Under the pieces are notes generated by a model. The model had not been told where the DNA came from. It was given only the letters and a program-made list of their open reading frames with translations, and did no database searches. Of a stretch of 8,282 nucleotides of DNA, positions 1-4,961 are shown piece after piece. Numbering within the stretch: position 1 is the first letter of the stretch; the number at the start of each line of letters is the position of its first letter. Both the position numbers and the translations under genes were made by a program. The stretch is from assembly GCA_902772795.1 (NCBI GenBank), contig CACYBZ010000401.1, positions 1 to 8,282 of the forward strand. The letters run 5' to 3'. The stretch comes from an uncultured Ruminococcus sp. (GTDB lineage Bacteria > Bacillota > Clostridia > Oscillospirales > Acutalibacteraceae).

Positions 1-560
1 AAAACTTGGAAACTGGTGTTATATAACAATGACACAACCAAAACAGAAAAACTGCCTATCAGCCAACCGCCAATAACGTCGGTAGGATAATGTACACCAA
101 AATATATTCGGGAAACCCCCACCAGCAATGGTATCATGATTGCCAAAAATAAAAACAATTTTCTGCGGAAATGGTAGGCGATTGCCCCAAAAGTCGTAGA
201 AGAAAGAGCAGAATGGGCACTTGGACACGAATATCCCTGTACCAGAACACTCATAATATCACCATCACTATGTGCAGGACGGATACATTTTATGGTTTCA
301 TTGTCCATATACGGTCGCCGACGAATCACTAATCCCTTTATCTGTACGCAGATAGTCAATGAAAATAACAATGTCAAAGAAATAGGTCTGGCTTTCTCCT
401 TAGCCCAACACCAGTACAAAAAACCAATAATTATAATCAAAAACAATTCTTCTCCGAACATACTGAAAAAAGTAGCAATATACGTCACCACTGCACTTTC
501 CTCTGACTGAATCCATTCCATCAAAGCTACTTCCCAGTCAAAAAAGAATACATTTCCCAT
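1..560 (-). CDS. PAP2-family membrane phosphatase (3' end cut by the window)
   Basis: This frame opens with ATG at 560-558 and stays open to the window edge, giving 186 residues without a stop, so the C-terminus is missing. All three PAP2 signature motifs are visible: KX6RP (K75 to R82-P83), PSAH at 113-116 (usual form PSGH, here with Ala) and SRX5HX3D (S150-R151, H157, D161). The arginines, both histidines and the aspartate of the phosphatase centre are therefore intact. Hydrophobic stretches at about 37-50, 61-73, 134-150 and 162-180 are membrane segments. By family knowledge such proteins remove phosphate from lipid phosphates or diphosphates, for example undecaprenyl diphosphate or phosphatidylglycerophosphate; the substrate cannot be told here. 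An AGGGAG ribosome binding site lies about 10 bases before the start. The gene begins 34 bases after the GNAT stop, so the two are probably co-transcribed. Confidence 0.9.
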   Translation of the reverse strand, partial: MGNVFFFDWEVALMEWIQSEESAVVTYIATFFSMFGEELFLIIIIGFLYWCWAKEKARPISLTLLFSLTICVQIKGLVIRRRPYMDNETIKCIRPAHSDGDIMSVLVQGYSCPSAHSALSSTTFGAIAYHFRRKLFLFLAIMIPLLVGVSRIYFGVHYPTDVIGGWLIGSFSVLVVSLLYNTSFQV

Positions 561-594
561 TCTGCTATCACTCCCTGATTGAGTATCTTATTTC

Positions 595-1077
595 TTATAA
601 TTCCATAAAGTACGGACAAATATTTTCATAGGTACCGTTCTTTTTTCTGAAACCTCTGGGAATAGTTCCAAGTTGCTGAAAACCGAGATTTTCATATAAT
701 CTCCGTGCCTGAAAATTACTTTCCACAACCGCATTGAACTGTAAAATAATAAATCCCATTTCCTTTGCTTTTTGTAGACAATCCATTACCAGGAGTTTTC
801 CGATATGCTTTCCCCGTGCATATTTATCTACAGCGTAGCTGGCATTGGCAATATGGGAACATCGTCCTACATTGTTAGGGTGCAATATATAAAGCCCTCT
901 GACAGTACCATGTTCATCAACGGCAACGCCTGTATAACTTTGTAATGCAAAAAATTTTTCTGCTGTTTTCGGCGACAATGTCTCTTCCTGAGGAAAAGCA
1001 TTACCTTCTTCAACAATTTCATTCCAGATTGATATCATGTCATTAATATCTTGGGCTGTATATTTTCTTATTGTCAT
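595..1077 (-). CDS. GNAT-family N-acetyltransferase
   Basis: The protein has 160 residues from the chosen start. It shows the GNAT fold signature: the acetyl-CoA-binding motif A around ASYAVDKYARGKHIGKLL (79-96), with the R-G-x-x-I-G loop at 88-93, and motif B ESNFQARRLYENLGF (119-133). The ending, with IPRGF then Y-ENICPYFMEL, resembles a group of uncharacterised clostridial acetyltransferases that I recall; its acceptor substrate is unknown. The frame also has an ATG at 1095, but AAGGGAG (1092-1086) lies 8 bases before the ATG at 1077, whereas the upstream ATG has no proper site and overlaps this one, so the inner start is preferred. The gene lies downstream of two hairpins (about 1167-1142 and 1124-1104) and 34 bases ahead of the PAP2 gene. 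Acetylation of a small amine or amino acid is the likely chemistry; the physiological role is not inferable. Confidence 0.88.
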   Translation of the reverse strand: MTIRKYTAQDINDMISIWNEIVEEGNAFPQEETLSPKTAEKFFALQSYTGVAVDEHGTVRGLYILHPNNVGRCSHIANASYAVDKYARGKHIGKLLVMDCLQKAKEMGFIILQFNAVVESNFQARRLYENLGFQQLGTIPRGFRKKNGTYENICPYFMEL

Positions 1078-1101
1078 TGCATATTCTCCCTTCATGAGAA
1101 A

Positions 1102-1123
1102 TATTCAAGGGCTTTTTCCCTGA
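1102..1123 (-). repeat. Leader hairpin, copy 1 (upstream of GNAT gene)
   Basis: On the minus strand this reads TCAGGG, a 6-base loop, then CCCTTGAATA. TTCA-GGG pairs with CCC-T-TGAA, with one bulged T. The 3' edge is 24 bases before the GNAT start and just before its AAGGGAG ribosome binding site. A second copy of the same two arms lies at 4734-4714 in the same position relative to another gene. Whether it regulates translation is not known. Confidence 0.5.
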
Positions 1124-1135
1124 ATCCCATAAACC

Positions 1136-1174
1136 TTTAAGAAAACCTGACCAAAATGTCAGGGTTTATTTTTT
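1136..1174. terminator. Possible bidirectional terminator or attenuator hairpin
   Basis: The arms AAACCTGAC (1143-1151) and GTCAGG-G-TTT (1158-1167) form a 9-bp stem with one bulged base and a 6-base loop. On the plus strand it is followed by ATTTTTT; on the minus strand by TTTTCTT. It lies behind the stronger terminator at 1255-1216 and ahead of the GNAT gene, so it may be a backup terminator or part of the GNAT leader. No plus-strand gene ends here. Confidence 0.5.
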
Positions 1175-1190
1175 GCTTCGCACTGATTTT

Positions 1191-1217
1191 ATGATACGAA
1201 CAGATTATCATTGTCAA
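1191..1217 (-). promoter_or_regulatory. Weak candidate promoter for the GNAT-PAP2 unit
   Basis: A perfect TTGACA (1217-1212) occurs right at the U-tract of the preceding terminator. The -10 choices are TATCAT (1196-1191, spacing only 15) or TAAAAT (1191-1186, spacing 20). Neither spacing is ideal. Support comes mainly from the position, between the terminator of the upstream operon and the next gene. Confidence 0.3.
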
Positions 1218-1255
1218 AAACACACCGACAATATCTGAAATCTGCCGGCGTGTTT
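1214..1255 (-). terminator. Rho-independent terminator of the leftward operon
   Basis: On the minus strand a 12-bp stem (1255-1244 with 1229-1218, including two G-U wobbles) encloses a 14-base loop and is followed by a run of five T. The wobbles pair only in the minus-strand RNA, which fixes the direction. It begins 27 bases after the stop of the ROK-like gene, so it plausibly ends the four-gene transcript that starts with the activase. Confidence 0.8.
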
Positions 1256-1282
1256 CTTTATGAATGTTTGTTGATTTTATTA

Positions 1283-2359
1283 TTAAGGTACCAGGATATC
1301 TGTAAATCCCACACCGACAAACGTTCCCAAAGTAAGACATACAGAATCAGGAACAGAAGAAAACTGCAGTGCAACCGCTGTGCCGTCATGAATCAAGACA
1401 ACATGAATATTTTTCTGTAATCTATCAGAAAGTGTCTGGCTAAGATAATCACTGTAATTTTCACTGAGTACGTTGAGTTTGGCATAACCACCTCGCACGT
1501 TGTTGAGAATACCATCGTGTGTATAACTGGCAACTGCTATAACAATCTGTGTATCAACATCTCCCAGTGTTTCTGCTTGATGATAGGTTTCACATAAAGT
1601 ATCTGTTATGTAACGATGCAGTAAAGTTGCCTGACGTTTTTTTTCCTGTATATCCGCAATGTTCCATTCCATATAAAGAGAAGGTACAGACGGTAAATTT
1701 TCCATACGAACAACCTTACCGTTTCGACGTTCTACAATACTTCGTTTCATATTGGTCTGTCCGAAATCTGCCAGAACAAAAATACCGTTATCCTGTTCCA
1801 ACAATGTTGTACAACCACTTACCCCTGAATAAACAGATTGTTCTGCAACAAAGAGATGATAACTGTTCTCACAGTATTTCTGTGCTTCACCAACGAGGAT
1901 TTTGCCAAAAACTCCCTCTGTCAACCCACCCGTCAAAATAACTGTTTTCCTGTTTTTCCAATATTCCCAATGTTCATTGCTCCACTCACAACGAACTGCT
2001 TTGTTTTTGTCAAGCCCTGTCTTTAACGTGAGTAAAATCAAAGCAAGCCGTCTGCCAAAAAATCTGGCGATTTCTTCGGCACACAAACGTACTTCTCTGG
2101 ATTCACTTTCTGCCGACTGCATCAACAGGGGAACAATTTTACGTGGAGGTGTGTCCTTAGAAATTTGCAGGATAGCAAGGTGTTCCTTTGCTTTTTCCAT
2201 AATCACACAAGCTGAAAAAAATTCTTTGACGGATTTTCCCTCAACTGTATCATCAATTCCCCGAACAGGAACTTCGGCAATGATCATCTTATTCAAGGAA
2301 CAACTGCCATTGACATAATTTCTTCCTTTTCCGTCTGTCAATACAAAAGGATTTTTCAT
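1283..2359 (-). CDS. ROK/hexokinase-like ASKHA protein with circularly permuted motif order
   Basis: The product has 358 residues. The motifs resemble ROK/glucokinase proteins but in rotated order. First come a helical segment and an adenosine-type motif VILTGGLTEG (about 140-149, G144-G145). Next is AEQSVYSGVSG (172-182), which resembles the ROK C-terminal 'ag-G-aa' helix. Then a phosphate-1-type loop DFGQTN (198-203, where ROK has DxGGTN), a likely catalytic HD in VVLIHDGTAVAL (D325), and finally a phosphate-2-type LGTFVGVGF (344-352) at the very C-terminus. In ordinary ROK proteins phosphate-1 is N-terminal and the adenosine motif C-terminal. The zinc motif CxCGxxGC of ROK repressors/kinases is absent. 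An in-frame GTG at 2368 sits one base from AGGAGGG (2376-2370), too close; the ATG at 2359 lies about 10 bases away and is chosen. It follows the GT2 gene by 41 bases. ATP binding is likely; a sugar substrate is only inferred. Confidence 0.75.
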   Translation of the reverse strand: MKNPFVLTDGKGRNYVNGSCSLNKMIIAEVPVRGIDDTVEGKSVKEFFSACVIMEKAKEHLAILQISKDTPPRKIVPLLMQSAESESREVRLCAEEIARFFGRRLALILLTLKTGLDKNKAVRCEWSNEHWEYWKNRKTVILTGGLTEGVFGKILVGEAQKYCENSYHLFVAEQSVYSGVSGCTTLLEQDNGIFVLADFGQTNMKRSIVERRNGKVVRMENLPSVPSLYMEWNIADIQEKKRQATLLHRYITDTLCETYHQAETLGDVDTQIVIAVASYTHDGILNNVRGGYAKLNVLSENYSDYLSQTLSDRLQKNIHVVLIHDGTAVALQFSSVPDSVCLTLGTFVGVGFTDILVP

Positions 2360-2400
2360 TTCATACACACCCTCCTCTGATAGAATACAACACCTGTGTT

Positions 2401-3342
2401 TTACTGCTTCATCAGATCACAGTAGTCTTTCTGAATTTCAATCAAACGCATTTCAAAATCCTGTTTGTTTTTCTTGATGATATTCTGTAAAATCAGTCCT
2501 GAGAAAAAAGCTTGTATAGAAGCAATCGCCACAAATCCGCAGACAATCAGTGTAGGAAAATTCGGCACAAGTCCTGTCTGACAATAGGTAATCAATATGG
2601 GAATAAAAAACAGCAAGGCGATGATAATGAGTAACAAGGCAATTATTCCAAAAAATGCCAGAGGCTTGTAGTTACGGAAAAGATTCACAATCGTCCGAAG
2701 TACTTTTATCCCGTCAGAATAGGTATTGAGTTTTGATTCACTGCCCTGCGGTCTGTCTTTATACTGTACCACGACATTTTCCACAAACATATTTTTATCT
2801 ATGGCATGAATACTCATTTCTGTTTCGATTTCAAATCCACGGGAAAGAACAGGAAAACTTTTCACAAACTGATAACTGAAAGCACGATATCCTGTCATGA
2901 TATCTTTGATATCACTTTTAAACAAACAGTTAATACTTTTTCGGACAAGGCTGTTACCAAAATTATGAAAAGGTCTTTTATTCTCCGCAAAATAGGTTGA
3001 AGATAACCTGTCACCGACAACCATATCCACATGACGTTGTAACACTTTGTCCGCCATTTCTCTTGCTGAATCAGACGGATAAGTGTCATCACCATCAATC
3101 ATGATATAACACTGTGCATCAATCTCACGGAACATTCTTCTGATGACATTCCCTTTTCCCTGCTTATATTCATATCGGACAACCGCCCCCGCTTTTCTGG
3201 CAATTTCTGCTGTACCGTCATTGGAATTATTATCATATACATAGATCGTAGCCTCAGGCAGTGCTGTCCTATAGTCTTTGACAACTTTTTCAATCGTTTT
3301 GCTTTCGTTGTAACAAGGAATAAGTACTGCTATTTTATCCAT
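2401..3342 (-). CDS. Family 2 glycosyltransferase with two C-terminal membrane helices
   Basis: This 313-residue protein is a GT2 (GT-A fold) enzyme of the dolichol-phosphate-mannose-synthase/polyprenyl-phosphate glycosyltransferase type. The N-terminal domain has VLIPCYNES (6-14), the nucleotide-binding DNNSNDGT (37-44), the metal-binding DGDDTYP (83-89), GDR (110-112), TGYRAFS (150-156), FEIETEM (170-176) and RPQGSESKL (197-205). Two hydrophobic helices at about 228-253 and 263-288 anchor it in the membrane, and a charged tail of about 25 residues follows. By family knowledge such enzymes transfer a sugar from a nucleotide donor to a polyprenyl phosphate or lipid on the cytoplasmic face. 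A GGGAG ribosome binding site (3353-3349) is 6 bases before the ATG. The gene starts 15 bases after the dehydratase-like gene, so it is clearly in the same transcript. The sugar and acceptor are unknown. Confidence 0.9.
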   Translation of the reverse strand: MDKIAVLIPCYNESKTIEKVVKDYRTALPEATIYVYDNNSNDGTAEIARKAGAVVRYEYKQGKGNVIRRMFREIDAQCYIMIDGDDTYPSDSAREMADKVLQRHVDMVVGDRLSSTYFAENKRPFHNFGNSLVRKSINCLFKSDIKDIMTGYRAFSYQFVKSFPVLSRGFEIETEMSIHAIDKNMFVENVVVQYKDRPQGSESKLNTYSDGIKVLRTIVNLFRNYKPLAFFGIIALLLIIIALLFFIPILITYCQTGLVPNFPTLIVCGFVAIASIQAFFSGLILQNIIKKNKQDFEMRLIEIQKDYCDLMKQ

Positions 3343-3357
3343 AATAAACTCCCGATA

Positions 3358-4698
3358 TTATTTTTTTTCATTCGAAACAATTGTTTTGATTTTCACTTTT
3401 TTGACAGCTGATTTTTTTCTTTCTTCATCAAGTTGATTCTGCAAATTTTCATTGGCAATTGCCAGCATAAGTTTAATGCGGTTTTCCTGATTCACTCTTG
3501 TTGCTCCGGGGTCATAATCGATAGCAACAATATTAGCCTCGGGATTGAGTTCTTTAACTTTTCTGATCATACCTTTTCCCACAATGTGGTTAGGCAGACA
3601 CCCGAAAGGCTGGGTACAGACAATATTGGGATAACCACTTTCTGCAAGTTCAAGCATCTCACTGGTAAGCAACCAGCCTTCTCCCATCTTGTTGCCCAGA
3701 CCGACAACATCTTTGACAAGACTTTTAAGATGACTGTATCTCCCCGGAGGATTAAACCCATGTCTGACTGCACATTCTACAATGAGATTTTCCATTTTCT
3801 CAAGATAATCGTATACTCTGGAAAGAACAGCATATTTGACTTTATTTCCGCCATAAAGTTCGATATCCTGCAAACGGTTATCCAGTTTGAACAAAGCAAA
3901 GCCCATAATTCCCGGAACACAGACTTCGCAATCCTGTTCATTCAGAAAAGCTTCAAGATTGTTGTTGCCCAGCGGTGCATATTTGACGTAAATCTCACCG
4001 ACAACACCTACTTTGACTTTCGGTACAATATTGCGTTCAATATTGGAAAAGGACTTTGCCATATCATCAAGATTCTGCTGCTGCTGTTCGATCTTGAATC
4101 CCCGTCCTTCTCTGTATTGTCCGACAATATTTTCAATCCAGCTGTCAACCAAAGCCATACTTTCCCCTTTGTTGACTTCATAAGGTTTTGTCTGATTGCT
4201 GAGTAACATCAGCGTATCACCGTATACCAATGCACCGATTAACTTTCTTGCCAGCGGAAGCGTAAGCGAAAAACCGGGGTTTTTCTCCAGTCCCGAAATA
4301 TTCAGAGAAATGACAGGTACAAATTCCAGACCTGCCTTTTTCAGTGCTTTTCTCAACAAATGAATATAGTTGGATGCACGACAGCCACCCCCTGTCTGCG
4401 TAATAAGTAAAGCTGTTTTATGTACGTCATATTTACCGCTTTGCAAAGCGTTGATGAACTGTCCGATAACGAGTAACGCAGGATAGCAGGTATCATTATG
4501 GACATATTTCAGACCTGTCTGAGCAATTTCAGGTCCGTTTGTTTCCAACAGAACGGTACGGTAACCGTATTCATCAAGGACTCTTTTCATGATTCTGAAC
4601 TGTATAGAAGCCATCTGCGGTAACAGAACTGTATATTCTTTTTTCATTTCTTTGGTAAACAGCAATCTGCCGTTTTTATCGTATTTCAATGTAGCCAT
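3358..4698 (-). CDS. HgdB-like 2-hydroxyacyl-CoA dehydratase-type subunit (C-terminal part of a protein that is often fused)
   Basis: The protein has 446 residues and matches, from memory, the C-terminal domain of large clostridial activase/dehydratase proteins. Likely cluster cysteines are in NDTCYPALLVIGQF (C71), TGGGCRASNY (C106), C257/C260 and CTQPFGCLPNH (C361, C367). The segment IDYDPGATRVNQENRIKLML (393-412) is the characteristic end of the fused versions, followed here by a Lys-rich tail. By family knowledge, dehydratase components of this class bind a [4Fe-4S] cluster and accept an electron from an ATP-driven activase to form a ketyl radical on an acyl-CoA. The substrate here is unknown and true dehydratase activity is unproven. 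A QQQQ run (205-208, CAG repeats) sits in a predicted linker. AAAGGGG (4711-4705) is 6 bases before the ATG, so it has its own ribosome binding site. It is downstream of its probable activase and 15 bases upstream of the GT2 gene. Confidence 0.82.
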   Translation of the reverse strand: MATLKYDKNGRLLFTKEMKKEYTVLLPQMASIQFRIMKRVLDEYGYRTVLLETNGPEIAQTGLKYVHNDTCYPALLVIGQFINALQSGKYDVHKTALLITQTGGGCRASNYIHLLRKALKKAGLEFVPVISLNISGLEKNPGFSLTLPLARKLIGALVYGDTLMLLSNQTKPYEVNKGESMALVDSWIENIVGQYREGRGFKIEQQQQNLDDMAKSFSNIERNIVPKVKVGVVGEIYVKYAPLGNNNLEAFLNEQDCEVCVPGIMGFALFKLDNRLQDIELYGGNKVKYAVLSRVYDYLEKMENLIVECAVRHGFNPPGRYSHLKSLVKDVVGLGNKMGEGWLLTSEMLELAESGYPNIVCTQPFGCLPNHIVGKGMIRKVKELNPEANIVAIDYDPGATRVNQENRIKLMLAIANENLQNQLDEERKKSAVKKVKIKTIVSNEKK

Positions 4699-4713
4699 AA
4701 TATTCCCCTTTAT

Positions 4714-4734
4714 TATTCAAGGGTCGCCCCCTGA
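4714..4734 (-). repeat. Leader hairpin, copy 2 (upstream of HgdB-like gene)
   Basis: On the minus strand this reads TCAGGG, a 5-base loop, then CCCTTGAATA, identical in both arms to the copy at 1123-1102. It ends 15 bases before the ATG of the 446-residue protein and directly abuts the AAAGGGG ribosome binding site. It is outside the likely right end of the IS200/IS605-type element. Confidence 0.5.
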
Positions 4735-4762
4735 CAGTAGAAACCTATTGAAAAGGTAAACT

Positions 4763-4786
4763 GCCCATTATCTGAAACCAATGGGC
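4763..4786 (-). repeat. Right-end subterminal hairpin
   Basis: A perfect 7-bp stem, GCCCATT with AATGGGC, encloses a 10-base loop GGTTTCAGAT on the minus strand. It lies two bases before the GTTTAC end. Hairpins in this position are the TnpA recognition structures of IS200/IS605 elements and the 3' stem of omega-RNAs. The TGGTTTCA portion is shared with the left hairpin. Confidence 0.65.
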
Positions 4787-4859
4787 TTCCTGCTTCCTCG
4801 TCTTCGTGACCTACTGACTCCACAGGCGTAAATTCGGGCTGCACCCTCCCTACTGCTAC
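4782..4859 (-). pseudogene. Possible remnant of the tnpB 3' end
   Basis: One minus-strand frame is open from 4937 to a TAA at 4715-4713 (74 codons) with no start codon or ribosome binding site. Its middle reads VAVGRVQPEFTPVES, then DEEAGSP, which resembles the variable C-terminal tails of TnpB that overlap omega-RNA. The RuvC and zinc-finger parts of TnpB are absent. The open frame could also be chance, since the RNA structure constrains this sequence. Confidence 0.35.
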
Positions 4860-4902
4860 CAAAACAATAACACAAACCTTTCGTTGTGGCAACCTTAATC
4901 CA

Positions 4903-4919
4903 CCGCTTGAAACCAGCGG
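4903..4919 (-). repeat. Left-end subterminal hairpin
   Basis: A 5-bp stem, CCGCT with AGCGG, encloses the 7-base loop GGTTTCA on the minus strand. The flanks GTAACC (4931-4926) and GGTTGC (4894-4889) could add an outer 6-bp stem with one G-U pair. It shares TGGTTTCA with the right-end hairpin 117 bases away, as expected for paired TnpA recognition hairpins. Confidence 0.55.
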
Positions 4920-4961
4920 AATTGCGGTTACTATTTTTCAATCAAAAAACATTGAGAAAAA

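Larger units (their letters stand above)
4756..4860 (-). ncRNA. omega-RNA-like right end of an IS200/IS605-family element
   Basis: On the minus strand this stretch resembles the conserved 3' region of IS605/IS1341-type elements that I recall. It has a small GGGT-GCA-GCCC hairpin, then CCTGTGGAGTCAGTAGGTC, GAAGCAGGAAGCCC, a terminal hairpin (4786-4763) and the end sequence GCAGTTTAC. In such elements the RNA from the tnpB 3' end through the right end is the omega-RNA that guides TnpB, and the guide is the flanking DNA just past the end. No tnpB is in this window, so any RNA here is an orphan that would need TnpB in trans. Transcription is plausible because it lies inside a co-directional operon. 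Confidence 0.5.
4756..4940 (-). mobile_element. Non-autonomous IS200/IS605-type element (approximate ends)
   Basis: The gap between the two dehydratase-system genes has the architecture of a short palindrome-ended IS200/IS605 derivative. A left subterminal hairpin (4919-4903) and a right subterminal hairpin (4786-4763) share TGGTTTCA across the loop and upper stem, with no inverted terminal repeats. The right end GCAGTTTAC matches the usual style of these elements, and a tnpB-tail-like open frame lies between the hairpins. There is no tnpA or intact tnpB, so it could move only in trans. The left boundary is uncertain: TTGAT at 4945-4941 resembles known target motifs of this family and is used as a working limit. 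The stop codon of the upstream gene and the ribosome binding site of the downstream gene both lie outside these limits. Confidence 0.6.

Noticed and set aside
19..228. Minus-strand 69-residue frame
   Set aside because: Out-of-frame shadow within the PAP2 gene, whose three catalytic motifs lie in the other frame across the same bases.
1549..2318. Overlapping plus-strand open frames (1549-1941, 1838-2026, 1902-2318)
   Set aside because: All are antisense to the ROK-like gene, overlap one another and show no protein-family features.
4075..4089. CTG/CAG triplet run as a variable microsatellite
   Set aside because: Only four units encoding part of QQQQ in a linker of the HgdB-like protein; too short to argue for phase variation.
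3433..4206. Plus-strand open frame of 257 codons
   Set aside because: It is fully antisense to the well-supported HgdB-like gene, shows no recognisable domain, and has no good ribosome binding site; such frames are common opposite this codon usage.
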